Source of the DNA: Candidatus Salinicoccus stercoripullorum | GTDB lineage: Bacteria; Bacillota; Bacilli; Staphylococcales; Salinicoccaceae | Direction of reading: 5' to 3' | Length of the DNA: 56,704 nt | NCBI GenBank assembly: GCA_019113295.1 | Contig: DXHR01000011.1 | Coordinates: 161,254-217,957, forward strand | Shown: in pieces, positions 19,739 through 28,799 of the stretch | How positions within the stretch are numbered: position 1 is the first letter of the stretch | Layout of the letters: each line of letters starts with the position of its first letter | Notes under the pieces: generated by a model | The model's database searches: none | Told to the model about the DNA's origin: nothing | The model's input: the letters and a program-made list of their open reading frames with translations, nothing else | Translations under genes and position numbers: made by a program

Positions 19739-20701
19739 TCATATTTCGAGCACAAACAGCTCAAACAGTGTCTCCCTGTCGAGGTAGCTCGATTTGAATC
19801 TATAATCGATGTCACGGCACATCACCATCTTGCCTTCGAGTATTTCCTGGGTGTATCTGCCCACATCCCGGCTGGCGAGCTTAACCCTGTAAGGATGGAC
19901 TTTCAGTGAGCGGGCAATATTATCCGCCTGATAGCCCTGTGAGAGCAGGAGCTTGACCTGATACAGCAGCCTGAACTGTCCGATGATCAGATGGAGCAGC
20001 TGCATCGGCTCTTCCTTCTGCAGGATCAGTTCCCTCAGCAATCCGACTGCCTGCGCCTTCTTTTTGGACAGGATGAGGTCGGTCAGCTTGAAAATGTTCT
20101 GTTCCAGACTGACACTGACGACCGCTTCCACATCTCCGGTTGTCACAGTCCCTTCCGTATAGAGTATCAGTTTATGCATTTCATTGGTCACCGTTTCATA
20201 ACTGATGCCTGTGCGGCTGATGAACGCGTCCATAGCCCGCTTGTCCATTGACACATCATTGTCCCCGAGCATCCCTGAAAGATATTGACGGATCTCCTGT
20301 TCATTCATCTCGGCCACTTCCGTGACTTTCCCCTTCTGCTTCATTATTTTAGTGATTTTCTTTCGGTTATCCAGCTGCTCGCTGAACACTTTGAATATGA
20401 GCAGTGTATCATCATTCTTATTTGCCAGGTAATCGACGAGACGGTCGATGTCATGGTTCACTTCTGATTTAACTCTTGCACCGGTAAATGAGAATGCATC
20501 GTTCACGACAACCGCCTTCCTGTCAGACAAGAACGGCAGTGTCTGGGCCTCCTCTATGATTGCCTCTACGGTAGTTTCTTTATAGTTCAGAGTGACAAGG
20601 CTGAATTCATCCGGTTCATCAAGGAATGAACCTGCCACTTCTTTGGCTTTCTCTGTTATGCGCATGGTATTTGAGCCATATATCAGCTGCAGTCGTTCCA
20701 A
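19739..20701 (-). CDS. holA: DNA polymerase III delta subunit
   Basis: Clamp-loader subunit that opens the sliding clamp. 320 residues, the usual size, with a degenerate AAA+ N-terminal region (LQLIYGSNTMRITEKAKEV) and the C-terminal collar (ending LDRETLFELFVLEI). The start is TTG at 20701 with GGAGTG about 8 bases upstream; no ATG is available nearby. A TATAAT at 20733-20738 is a possible promoter. The order rpsT/holA/comEC is standard in Firmicutes. Confidence 0.93.
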   Translation of the reverse strand: MERLQLIYGSNTMRITEKAKEVAGSFLDEPDEFSLVTLNYKETTVEAIIEEAQTLPFLSDRKAVVVNDAFSFTGARVKSEVNHDIDRLVDYLANKNDDTLLIFKVFSEQLDNRKKITKIMKQKGKVTEVAEMNEQEIRQYLSGMLGDNDVSMDKRAMDAFISRTGISYETVTNEMHKLILYTEGTVTTGDVEAVVSVSLEQNIFKLTDLILSKKKAQAVGLLRELILQKEEPMQLLHLIIGQFRLLYQVKLLLSQGYQADNIARSLKVHPYRVKLASRDVGRYTQEILEGKMVMCRDIDYRFKSSYLDRETLFELFVLEI

Positions 20702-20793
20702 AATTAAGTCACTCCCATATTATTCTCATTCTATTATAGCTTTTTTAAACGTTTTATCCTATACTGTAATTGATATGTTTAGGAGGTAATCCC

Positions 20794-20931
20794 ATGAATA
20801 AATTCGAAAAACATGTACAATCCAAAAACAACGATGTAATTGATTCCGGCCTGGCATTCATCGTAGGTTTTGCAGGACTTACTGTAATCTACGTCATCGC
20901 CCAGATCTTCCAGATCGTTGCAGACATGTAG
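20794..20931 (+). CDS. Uncharacterised 45-residue membrane protein
   Basis: MNKFEKHVQSKNNDVIDSGL is followed by a hydrophobic helix (about residues 20-42) and a short end at VADM. A perfect AGGAGG lies 7 bases upstream of the ATG and a terminator follows 8 bases after the stop, so it is a complete, deliberately expressed unit. It lies divergently from holA and convergently with comEC. I know no function; the single-helix layout resembles many small bacterial membrane regulators or type I toxins, but no antisense partner is evident. Confidence 0.75.
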   Translation: MNKFEKHVQSKNNDVIDSGLAFIVGFAGLTVIYVIAQIFQIVADM

Positions 20932-20939
20932 AAACCCGC

Positions 20940-20964
20940 GAGCTGCTAATGCAGCTCTTTTTTT
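20940..20964 (+). terminator. Terminator of the 45-residue gene, overlapping the comEC end
   Basis: GAGCTGC (20940-20946), loop TAAT, GCAGCTC (20951-20957), then seven T. The comEC stop codon (20946-20948) sits at the loop. Confidence 0.85.
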
Positions 20965-23189
20965 ATGCAGTGATCGAGCTCCGGTGCCAGCTTCGTTTCG
21001 AGACACATTTTATCGCCGCGGATGTTGAAGCGCACCATGCCGTGCTCTGATGTATCAAAAACCCGTGCGTGCGCGAGCCGTCCGATCACTTCAGAGTGCG
21101 GGTGCCCGTATCGGTTATCCACTCCGGCGGATATGAGCGCATAACTGAAATCAGTATTCTGGATAAACTGTTCCCCTGTCGAGGTGTTTGAGCCATGGTG
21201 TGCCAATTTTAATACATCCATCTCGATATGACCATACATTTCGATCATATGTGCCTCCATTTCTGTATCGGTATCCCCGGTGAACAGGAAATTGAACCTG
21301 CCGATATTCACCATCATTACAAGTGAATGCTGATTTGAATCATCACCGCCGGGATTCTCCTGCGGAAACAGCTTTTTCATCCTGATTCCTCCAATATTAA
21401 CCTCATCCGTCTCCATGGCATTGATAAAACGTCCTTCATAACCGGTGATACCCTCTGTCTGGTACCAATCCCCGAATGACGGGTCTCCCGGATTTACATA
21501 GATATTGTCAACCTGCTTATTCTGCAGGATGTGCAGAGCCTCGCCTGTGTGATCCAGATCCAAGTGTGACAGGACCATCATATCCAGCCGGTCGACCCCG
21601 GACTCTTTCAGGTAGGGAAGCACTGTTTTCTCAGACAGCGGGAAGCGATTCTCCTCCGGATAGAACTTACCGCCCGTATCTATCAGAACTGTTGCATCAT
21701 TCCTGTGGTCCTCCACGATAAACGCATCACCCTGCCCCACATCCACCATCGTAAGTGTATAATCATACCAGGAAACTCTGTCCAGCATGACAATGCTGAA
21801 GATGAACAATCCGGCATACATACATATTCTTTTGATATTGCCGAGACATATTTCCCTCATGATCATATATGACAGGACGACGAGCATTATGAACCATACG
21901 GTATTGGGACTCTGGACAGAAAAACGGTGCCTGAGAAGCTTGGACAGAAAAAGGATGAGTTCACTCAGCTTCGTAAACACAAAATGATATATTTCATCGG
22001 CAAATACCGGAAAGACAGTAAATGCCATAAGGTTATAGATGATGACCATCGGAAATATAAGGAAGGAGAACAGCGGGACGAAGATGAAATTCATGATCAG
22101 TCCGCTGACACTTATTTCATTGAACTGCTGGAGCACCACTGTAAGTGTTGAAACTTCAGCAATAGCTGTTATCGCCGTCAGCTGGACGGGCGGGCTTTTA
22201 TCCTGCCAGTACGGCCGGCTCAGTATTATGAGGTAGGTCGTAATGTAAGACAGCTGGAAACCGGCATGATACATCACCCATGGGTTATACAGGACCTGGA
22301 TGATTGCAGTGATTGAAATCACCGTCAGATAGGGTTTGGCCCTGAAAAACGAAGTGATGATCAGCATGATGGTCATCAGTACCGCTCTGAAAACACTCGG
22401 ACTGAAAAAATTCAGCATGAGAAACAGCAGCAGACAGATGATCATGATCACCTTTATTATATTTATCGTGAACCGCATACGCTTGAGCACAAAGAACAAT
22501 ATACCGCTGACAAAAGCGACATGGGTACCTGAAATGACGTACAGATGATATATGCCGAGCTTCTGCAGAGCATCGAAGAAATCAGGGATAATGTAGGATT
22601 TATTGCCGATGGACAGTGTGAGGATATCGAAGACATAGTCATACTCCGATGTGGAGAGTATCCTGTTTATATATTTATCCCTTATGACGGACAGATGCAT
22701 ACCGAATGTCTTCTCAGTCCCGGTACAATCGGCCCGGTGTATGCTTTCATGATAGATGCGTCCGTCCATCCCGTCCATTTTCATGGTAAGGCGTTCATCC
22801 CTCTTTATGAAATTGCGCTCCGCTCCGGGCACAGTGACCTGGAAGGCCCCCCTGCAAGTATGACCGACCGGAAGCTTCGCCGGCTCATCCAGGAACATGT
22901 CATATTTTTCCTCCCCGTTTGTCACAATGTGGGCAATACCGTCCCTGTAATATTTGTATCCTGTGACGGTAACCTGTCCCACAAGGTCTTCTTCAATATT
23001 ATCCGGCAATAAAAAAACAGCCGTCATGGTGAAGGCTGTGAGCATTAGGAACGCGGATACTATTTTTAGTGAATGGAATTTCCGCCAGGCGATTGTAATG
23101 GAAACCAATATAAAAAAGATCCCCGCAGGCGGAGATCCGAGACTGATGTAGCCGTTGATTATGGACAGAAGGATCAGAAAGGCAATCAT
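20946..23189 (-). CDS. comEC: Competence DNA-uptake channel ComEC/Rec2
   Basis: Transports single-stranded DNA across the membrane in natural transformation. 747 residues: N-terminal membrane segments and OB-like region (about 1-180), the Competence membrane domain with LGIYHLYVISGTHVAFVSG (about 212-230) and many helices, then a metallo-beta-lactamase-like domain (about 485-730) with VDVGQGDAFIV, SHLDLDHTGEA and LKLAHHGSNTSTGEQF. The metal-binding HxDxDH motif is intact, suggesting an active nuclease domain. Its ATG overlaps the comEB stop by 4 bases. Confidence 0.95.
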   Translation of the reverse strand: MIAFLILLSIINGYISLGSPPAGIFFILVSITIAWRKFHSLKIVSAFLMLTAFTMTAVFLLPDNIEEDLVGQVTVTGYKYYRDGIAHIVTNGEEKYDMFLDEPAKLPVGHTCRGAFQVTVPGAERNFIKRDERLTMKMDGMDGRIYHESIHRADCTGTEKTFGMHLSVIRDKYINRILSTSEYDYVFDILTLSIGNKSYIIPDFFDALQKLGIYHLYVISGTHVAFVSGILFFVLKRMRFTINIIKVIMIICLLLFLMLNFFSPSVFRAVLMTIMLIITSFFRAKPYLTVISITAIIQVLYNPWVMYHAGFQLSYITTYLIILSRPYWQDKSPPVQLTAITAIAEVSTLTVVLQQFNEISVSGLIMNFIFVPLFSFLIFPMVIIYNLMAFTVFPVFADEIYHFVFTKLSELILFLSKLLRHRFSVQSPNTVWFIMLVVLSYMIMREICLGNIKRICMYAGLFIFSIVMLDRVSWYDYTLTMVDVGQGDAFIVEDHRNDATVLIDTGGKFYPEENRFPLSEKTVLPYLKESGVDRLDMMVLSHLDLDHTGEALHILQNKQVDNIYVNPGDPSFGDWYQTEGITGYEGRFINAMETDEVNIGGIRMKKLFPQENPGGDDSNQHSLVMMVNIGRFNFLFTGDTDTEMEAHMIEMYGHIEMDVLKLAHHGSNTSTGEQFIQNTDFSYALISAGVDNRYGHPHSEVIGRLAHARVFDTSEHGMVRFNIRGDKMCLETKLAPELDHCIKKELH

Positions 23190-23647
23190 ACGATGCTCTC
23201 GAAATAATGGGCGACGCGCTCATTATCGAAATTGATGCGTTCGTAATGCACCCCTGTCTTATCCAGTAGATACAGGGCATACTCATGATTCTTGTAGTCT
23301 GCTGCATAATATATATTGCTGATGCCGGCCTGTATGAGTGATTTCGTGCAATGTACACATGGAAAATGGGTGACGTAGACACTCGCTCCTTCTGTTGATA
23401 CACCGAACTTCGAGCATTGCAGCAGTGCGTTGATTTCTGCATGGATGGTGCGAATGCAGTGCCCATCCTCAAGAAGGCACCCAACATCGATGCAGTGATC
23501 CTCACCCGATACAGAGCCATTATATCCCCCTGCTATGACGCGGTTATCCTTGACGATGGTTGCGCCCACTTTCAGCCTCTCACATGTGGACCTGAGGCTG
23601 AGCAGGTAACTTTGTGCCAAAAAGTAATCATGCCAGTCGATTCTCAA
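23186..23647 (-). CDS. comEB: dCMP deaminase-family protein ComEB
   Basis: 153 residues of the cytidine/deoxycytidylate deaminase fold, which makes dUMP from dCMP. The zinc site is complete: His69 and the catalytic Glu71 in TIHAEINALLQC, and Cys97/Cys100 in PCVHC. Second gene of the comE operon; the enzyme is not itself required for DNA uptake in Bacillus. No CRISPR- or phage-defence context surrounds it. Confidence 0.93.
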   Translation of the reverse strand: MRIDWHDYFLAQSYLLSLRSTCERLKVGATIVKDNRVIAGGYNGSVSGEDHCIDVGCLLEDGHCIRTIHAEINALLQCSKFGVSTEGASVYVTHFPCVHCTKSLIQAGISNIYYAADYKNHEYALYLLDKTGVHYERINFDNERVAHYFESIV

Positions 23648-23669
23648 AATTATCCCCCGCTTCTCTCTT

Positions 23670-24287
23670 TTAATCTATTGTAATATACGGTTTAAGACTT
23701 TCAAAAGTTTTTTCTCCGATTCCCGGTACATTCATCAGATCCTCAGGCGCCATGAACAACCCGCTCTCCTCCCGGTGATCAATGATCAGCTGTGCCTTCT
23801 TCTCCCCGATTCCGTTCAGAGTCGTAAGCTCCGGAATGCCTGCTGTGTTTATATTGATTGTATCGGACTCCGCATCTGTCGCTGACCCGAAGCCGGCAGC
23901 AGGATCAAATTCTCCGGTCTCACCCTCCTTGGGCACATAGATCACCATCTCATCTGCCAGTTTCATCGACTGATTGACAGTCAGAAGATCGGCATCGGCA
24001 TCAGGCTGTGCCATTTCCAGGACATTTTTCACCCTGGCATCCTTCGGCACTTCAAAAACACCTGGATGCTTCACCGCCCCCTTCACTTCAACAAAGATGC
24101 TGGCATCCAAAGGCTCAGCCGGCGTCTCTTCACTTTCTTCTGTGAACTCCCGGACAGGGAATGCTTCAACCGCCTCAGCCCCGTCATCGCGTGAAAAAAG
24201 CAGAACAGCCAGGGCAGAAGCAGCGATGAGAAACAGTCCGCCAGCAATATAGAGATTGTAACGCTTCCAGAAAACCTTGATATCCAT
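23670..24287 (-). CDS. comEA: Competence DNA receptor ComEA
   Basis: Membrane-anchored double-stranded-DNA-binding protein. 205 residues: N-terminal anchor (about 11-32), an acidic linker (33-60), a SLBB/Sli domain (about 63-120) and a C-terminal double helix-hairpin-helix (146-205, ININTAGIPELTTLNGIGEKKAQLII and VPGIGEKTFESL within it). The ATG at 24287 has a perfect AGGAGG 7 bases upstream. First gene of comEA-EB-EC. A terminator upstream implies its own promoter, but I could not find a convincing SigA, SigH or ComK site. Confidence 0.95.
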   Translation of the reverse strand: MDIKVFWKRYNLYIAGGLFLIAASALAVLLFSRDDGAEAVEAFPVREFTEESEETPAEPLDASIFVEVKGAVKHPGVFEVPKDARVKNVLEMAQPDADADLLTVNQSMKLADEMVIYVPKEGETGEFDPAAGFGSATDAESDTININTAGIPELTTLNGIGEKKAQLIIDHREESGLFMAPEDLMNVPGIGEKTFESLKPYITID

Positions 24288-24375
24288 AATATTCCTCCTT
24301 AAAAAGCTCTTTATATATATATGGATAAAAAGGCCTGATTTGATTATTTCTTTTGTCAAATAAATAAAATAACTC

Positions 24376-24413
24376 AAAAAAACTTTGCAACCTGATGGTC
24401 ACAAAGTTTTTTT
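24376..24413 (-). terminator. Terminator after the SAM methyltransferase gene
   Basis: AAAAAAACTTTG (24376-24387) pairs with CAAAGTTTTTTT (24402-24413); the gene's stop codon lies at the base of the loop. It isolates comEA from the yqeG-rsfS operon. Confidence 0.8.
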
Positions 24414-25142
24414 GACAACATAGAACACCCGGTCGCAGACCTCGGTCACCGCATTTCCCATATCAAAATCACTGAATGCAAGATCCAGTTTCAGACCGGC
24501 ATCATCAATCATGCCGATCATATCCCTATGCTTATATGTCCGCTGAGTATGCGTTTCACTGAAGCGTCTGTACATACCGTCCGCCTCTTCATCACGCACA
24601 AAAAATGTCATGTCATGAATGACGGATAAGGGAGACTCGCTGGGTATTGCATGCCATATATAAGTGATATGTTCCGTCTCATCACTGTATGTGGCACCGT
24701 TCAATTCATTCTCCATCTTGTATGCACTGTGTATATCAAAGATGAAGACACCGTCATCCGACAGATGCTTTTTCACCTGCCTGAATACCTGCATCACTTC
24801 CTCAGGGTTTTGGCAGTAGTTCAGTACGTCGACAGTTGCACAGATGACATCGAATGTCCTGTCCAGTTCAAAATACCGCATATCATCAGTGAAATAACCG
24901 ATATGCTCCGGCCCCTTCTCCCTGGCTTCTGCAACCATATGCTCTGACTGGTCGAATGCGCAGATGTCTTCATACTCAAGCATTCCGCTAAGATTTCCTG
25001 TCCCGCACCCGATGTCGAGCAAAGAGCGGCGCCCATCCTTAAATTGGTGGATGATGTCGAGCCAGAGCGCATATGGCATGTCATACGTCAGTTCATCATA
25101 GTACCTGCTGAACTGTCTGTAGGTTGCATCAGACTTCAACAT
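24399..25142 (-). CDS. Class I SAM-dependent methyltransferase (YqeM type)
   Basis: 247 residues, starting with the family pattern YRQFSRYYDELTYDMPYALW, then the SAM motif LLDIGCGTGNLSGML (about 40-54), an acidic partner in ICAFDQSEHM and VICATVDVLNYC. It corresponds to Bacillus YqeM, whose substrate is unknown. Its ATG lies 13 bases inside rsfS with only GGTGAG very close upstream, so initiation is probably coupled to rsfS termination. The frame extends to 25229 entirely within rsfS and is not family-like. Confidence 0.85.
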   Translation of the reverse strand: MLKSDATYRQFSRYYDELTYDMPYALWLDIIHQFKDGRRSLLDIGCGTGNLSGMLEYEDICAFDQSEHMVAEAREKGPEHIGYFTDDMRYFELDRTFDVICATVDVLNYCQNPEEVMQVFRQVKKHLSDDGVFIFDIHSAYKMENELNGATYSDETEHITYIWHAIPSESPLSVIHDMTFFVRDEEADGMYRRFSETHTQRTYKHRDMIGMIDDAGLKLDLAFSDFDMGNAVTEVCDRVFYVVKKTL

Positions 25143-25464
25143 GCTCACCATTCTGGAACAGACGCTCAAGGTTATAGTAATCACGTTCAGGTTTGTGGAA
25201 TACATGGATGACGACATTGTCAACATCACACAATATCCATTTAGCCTCCCTGTAGCCTTCGATCACCGGTTCTATGCCATGATTCTTTGCAACCTCCTTG
25301 ATTTCGTCGGCGATTGCCTGCACCTGCCTGTCGGAAGTTCCGTGACAAATGATATAATAGTCAGTCACACTGCTCGTTTTTGTCACGTTGAATTTTATTA
25401 TATCTTCGGCACGCTTGTCGTCACATGCTTCGATCATCAACTGCAAAAGCTCTTCACTCTGCAT
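25129..25464 (-). CDS. rsfS: Ribosomal silencing factor RsfS
   Basis: Binds ribosomal protein uL14 and blocks subunit joining under nutrient limitation. 111 residues, typical. Family signature DYYIICHGTSDRQVQAIADE (about 31-50) and the C-terminal DVVIHVF-like strand (VDNVVIHVFHKPERDYYNLE). It follows yqeK by 4 bases. Confidence 0.95.
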   Translation of the reverse strand: MQSEELLQLMIEACDDKRAEDIIKFNVTKTSSVTDYYIICHGTSDRQVQAIADEIKEVAKNHGIEPVIEGYREAKWILCDVDNVVIHVFHKPERDYYNLERLFQNGEHVEV

Positions 25465-25468
25465 CGTT

Positions 25469-26038
25469 TCACTCCTTCACCATATTATAGTAATTCAGAC
25501 AGTCCACAGTCCTCATGTAGACCGGCCGGTCTTTTGCCACCAGGTGCAGTATGTTCGCTTTGGTAATTTCATATACTGCAAAATCCAGGTCCTGTTTTTC
25601 GAAAACAATATCCCGGATATAATCGACCCCCGGCTGGCTTCTTTTCGGTTCTATATAATCTGCAACGAAAATGATTTTCTCATTCAGCATCATCTGGGCT
25701 CTGCCCGAAGTATGATTCGTAATCGCCTGGAATATCTCTTCATCATCGACGCCGAACTCCTCTCTCATCCTGACAGCCGCAACCGGACCGTGCAGCACTT
25801 CCGATTTGAAGCTCAGAAGGTTCGGATCCAGTTCATACTCCGTCACATACTGGTACATGTCGCTGAGCTCGTCGTATTTTGAATAGTCATGGAGCATGCC
25901 TGCCAGATAGCATTTATCAGCATTGCCTTCAAAGATTTTCGCCATCTGTTCGGCAGTTTCAGCCACACGTTTGGAATGTTTGTACCTTTTTTCCGGCAGC
26001 TTCTCTTTCACAAGCCTGACTGCTTCCTTATGCTTCAT
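25469..26038 (-). CDS. HD-domain bis(5'-nucleosyl)-tetraphosphatase (YqeK)
   Basis: 189 residues with the HD metal-binding pattern: His20 in KHSKRVAETAE, HD in GMLHDYSKYDEL and a later His in LHGPVAAVRM. Members of the YqeK family cleave diadenosine tetraphosphate symmetrically to ADP. It overlaps nadD by 11 bases, as in other Firmicutes. Confidence 0.92.
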   Translation of the reverse strand: MKHKEAVRLVKEKLPEKRYKHSKRVAETAEQMAKIFEGNADKCYLAGMLHDYSKYDELSDMYQYVTEYELDPNLLSFKSEVLHGPVAAVRMREEFGVDDEEIFQAITNHTSGRAQMMLNEKIIFVADYIEPKRSQPGVDYIRDIVFEKQDLDFAVYEITKANILHLVAKDRPVYMRTVDCLNYYNMVKE

Positions 26039-26591
26039 ACAATCTCTGCTCCTTTATATAGTCATGGACGGTGTCATTCAGCTGATGGCGCACTATCTCA
26101 CCTTCAGCAATACGCTCCCGGATAATCGTCGCAGAAACTTCCACGACCGGCTGCTGGACCCTGATGAAAGGAGCTTTCACCGTCACTTCTTCAGAAGCCC
26201 GGGCCATCACTGCAAATGACATCAGCCTGAGCAATTCATCGTTATTGTGCCATTTATCAAAGTCGAGATACTGATCCACTCCCATGAGAAAATAAAGTTC
26301 ATCCTCAGGGTACTTTTTCGAAAGGTAGGAAGCGGTGTCGTGAGTGTAGCTGACACCCTCCTGTTCCAGCTCAAAAGTATCGACTTCCATGAATTCATAA
26401 GCATCTGTTGCCCGATGCAGCATTTCCAGACGATGTGCATCTCCTGCCGGGGGGGTTTTTTTAAGCGGGGACTGCCGTGCCGGCACGAAAATGATCCTGT
26501 CCAGGTCAAGGGAGATCTTCGCTTCCACCACTGCATGGACATGCCCGATATGGACCGGATCAAAAGTCCCGCCAAAAACTGCTATCTTCAT
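26028..26591 (-). CDS. nadD: Nicotinate-nucleotide adenylyltransferase
   Basis: Makes deamido-NAD from nicotinate mononucleotide and ATP. 187 residues. GGTFDPVHIGH at 7-17 holds the HxGH nucleotidyl-transfer motif and VSATIIRERI (about 155-164) is the second ATP motif. It overlaps yhbY by 4 bases and yqeK by 11. Confidence 0.95.
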   Translation of the reverse strand: MKIAVFGGTFDPVHIGHVHAVVEAKISLDLDRIIFVPARQSPLKKTPPAGDAHRLEMLHRATDAYEFMEVDTFELEQEGVSYTHDTASYLSKKYPEDELYFLMGVDQYLDFDKWHNNDELLRLMSFAVMARASEEVTVKAPFIRVQQPVVEVSATIIRERIAEGEIVRHQLNDTVHDYIKEQRLYEA

Positions 26592-26884
26592 GAGAACTCG
26601 ATTTTCCCGGCTTTTTCTGACTGTTTGTAGAGAATGATCGTATTGCCTATGATCGTCACTATATGGCTCTCTGTGGCCTCACTGATCTGTTTTGCGATAT
26701 CATCCTTGTCTTCAAGACAGTTCTGCAGCACCGAAATTTTTATAAGCTCCCTTTTCTCCAGAACATCACTGATCTGTTCCGTAAAATTTTCATTGACACC
26801 GTTTTTTCCGACCTGAAAAATCGGGTTCAGATGGTGTGCCTTGGATTTGAGCTGCTTCACTTGACGTGAAGTTAAATTATTCAT
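26588..26884 (-). CDS. yhbY: CRM-domain RNA-binding protein (YhbY/YqeI)
   Basis: 98 residues forming a single CRM domain: LTSRQVKQLKSKAHHLNPIF and the RNA-contacting loop VGKNGVNENF (about 26-35). YhbY associates with large-subunit precursors. It sits between aroE and nadD with 4-base overlaps. Confidence 0.93.
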   Translation of the reverse strand: MNNLTSRQVKQLKSKAHHLNPIFQVGKNGVNENFTEQISDVLEKRELIKISVLQNCLEDKDDIAKQISEATESHIVTIIGNTIILYKQSEKAGKIEFS

Positions 26885-27690
26885 GATTTACCTCCAAAAT
26901 ATTCCTTGCATTTTTTATTTGCTGCGGCGTAATCGCCCGCTTCGCCAGTCCAAATGGCATAGGCGTCCATTGCCTGTGAAACCAGCATAGGCAGGCCGTT
27001 CATCGCATTTTCTTCGTTAAAGCGGGTCAGAAACGGCGTTGTCTCGGGCTGATATATCAGGTCCATGCCGATTGTCTCATCTTTGATGATGGAATCAGGA
27101 ATACCCATTACGGAAAACACATCTTCATGCTTCATGCCGACAGGCGTCGCGTTGATGATCGCATCATAATGAAAATCTCCGGATATATTACTTATGAGCA
27201 GTTTCCTGAAGTCCTCCGTGTTGAATCTTTTGAAACTCTCATGGCGTCTGGCTGCCACAGTCACTTCATCGCCGTGGTCACTGTGTGCCTTCTGTACAGC
27301 CTTTGCAGCGCCGCCGGCACCGATGATCAGAACGTTCCGCCTCTTTTCTCCAAAACGTCCTGCGAATGCATTCATATATCCCGAAATATCCGTATTATAC
27401 CCTTTGAAAACACCATTCTTCACAGACACGGTATTAACGGCGCCGATCTGTTTTGCACCGTCATCCACCTCATCCAAAAATTCCATTATGCTCTCTTTAT
27501 GGGGGATTGTCACATTAAATCCATCGAGTGATTCCTCTTTTACGATTTCCCGGATGAACTTGAGCTGTTCCGGGAATATGTCCAGCGCCTTATACTCGTC
27601 CGATGTCATTTTTGCTTCAAAGTTCGCATGATGGATGAGCGGGGACAGCGTATGGGCAATCGGATGTCCTATTACTGCATATCTACCCAT
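26881..27690 (-). CDS. aroE: Shikimate dehydrogenase
   Basis: NADPH-dependent reduction of 3-dehydroshikimate in chorismate synthesis. 269 residues. The shikimate site is in GHPIAHTLSPLIH (about 7-19) and NVTIPHKESIM, with the catalytic lysine; the NADP loop is VLIIGAGGAAKAV. Tandem ATGs at 27693 and 27690; the AGGTGG site favours 27690. The start overlaps the yqeH stop. Confidence 0.95.
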   Translation of the reverse strand: MGRYAVIGHPIAHTLSPLIHHANFEAKMTSDEYKALDIFPEQLKFIREIVKEESLDGFNVTIPHKESIMEFLDEVDDGAKQIGAVNTVSVKNGVFKGYNTDISGYMNAFAGRFGEKRRNVLIIGAGGAAKAVQKAHSDHGDEVTVAARRHESFKRFNTEDFRKLLISNISGDFHYDAIINATPVGMKHEDVFSVMGIPDSIIKDETIGMDLIYQPETTPFLTRFNEENAMNGLPMLVSQAMDAYAIWTGEAGDYAAANKKCKEYFGGKS

Positions 27691-28796
27691 CATATCCCAC
27701 CTTTAAATATAGTCGGTCTTAAAACGACATCCACGCCTTTTGGCACTCTTACACGAACTGTCACTCCGGGGCCTGTGGAAACGAATGCCAGCCCGCTGAT
27801 TGATATGTCGCTGTCCGCATCTGTCCTGAATTCGAACTCTGAGAATTCTTCCGAGAGATACGGCCGCTCGATTTCCGGCGGAGCGAGCAGGCCATTGTAA
27901 TGCTTATCATAGAAATCATCCGCATTCTCAAGCTTTGTCCTGTGGATGTTCATCTTGTCGGAAGCATATACATTGAAACTGCTGCGGCCGCCATCAGTGA
28001 AGTCGACACGGGCAAGATTTGAGATGAATAAAGTCTGTTCTGCATTGAGCTGGAACCCTTTGGGTTTTATCTCTTTGACCGGCGTGATGTATTTCAGGGA
28101 ATCCTTATGCACATAGTGTGACATCTGGGAATTCACCACGACTCCAGGAGTGTCAAAGATGCAGGAATTCCCGCCGAGCGGTATATCGATGAGATCGAGT
28201 GTCGTGCCAGGGAATTTACTTGTGGTGATGACGTCTTTGTCACCGGTGGTGTTTTCTATCAGTTTGTTGATCAGGGTCGATTTCCCGACGTTTGTCGTGC
28301 CGACTACATATACATCCTGGCCACCGGCCAACTCAGACATCCTTTTGACCAGCATATCTATGCCTTCGTTCTTTTTCGCACTGATGACGACGGTATCGAC
28401 CGCTTTGATGCCGGCCTCGCTGAGCATATGTTTGGCTCTGTGTACGACTCTGTTCCTGTTCACGGACCGCGGGAGCAGATCGATCTTATTGATGACTGCA
28501 AGCACTTTCTTATCACCGACAATCCTGTTGAATGACGGAATGATGCTGCTGTTGAAATCGAAGACATCAAGCACTTTTACAATCAGTCCGTCCGTTTCAT
28601 AAAGTGCATTGAGCATCGCCATGAATTCTCCGGAATCTACATCCAGATCCATCACTTCATTGTAGTGTTTCAGGCGGTAGCACCTTTTGCATATTGCATC
28701 TTCACGGCCCATGCCGCTTGCCGGTATGAAGCCCGGTTTCGTTTCATCTTCCGACTGCAGCACAGCGCCGCAGCCGATACATTTAAACTGTTCCAA
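27690..28796 (-). CDS. yqeH: Ribosome biogenesis GTPase YqeH
   Basis: Circularly permuted GTPase needed for 30S assembly. 368 residues. An N-terminal zinc finger (Cys6, Cys9, Cys36, Cys39) precedes G4 NKIDLLPRS (about 104), which comes before G1 GTTNVGKSTLINKL (about 165) and G3 DTPGV, as expected for the permuted order. A C-terminal RNA/peptide-binding region follows. It lies 3 bases after yqeG. Confidence 0.95.
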   Translation of the reverse strand: MEQFKCIGCGAVLQSEDETKPGFIPASGMGREDAICKRCYRLKHYNEVMDLDVDSGEFMAMLNALYETDGLIVKVLDVFDFNSSIIPSFNRIVGDKKVLAVINKIDLLPRSVNRNRVVHRAKHMLSEAGIKAVDTVVISAKKNEGIDMLVKRMSELAGGQDVYVVGTTNVGKSTLINKLIENTTGDKDVITTSKFPGTTLDLIDIPLGGNSCIFDTPGVVVNSQMSHYVHKDSLKYITPVKEIKPKGFQLNAEQTLFISNLARVDFTDGGRSSFNVYASDKMNIHRTKLENADDFYDKHYNGLLAPPEIERPYLSEEFSEFEFRTDADSDISISGLAFVSTGPGVTVRVRVPKGVDVVLRPTIFKGGI

Positions 28797-28799
28797 ACT

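Noticed and set aside
23186-23647. ComEB as a phage-defence dCTP/dCMP deaminase
   Set aside because: The comEA-comEB-comEC order and standard 153-residue length show the housekeeping gene.
24288-24375. ComK box or SigH promoter upstream of comEA
   Set aside because: Only partial AAAA-N5-TTTT likeness and no SigH-like pair; not enough to annotate.
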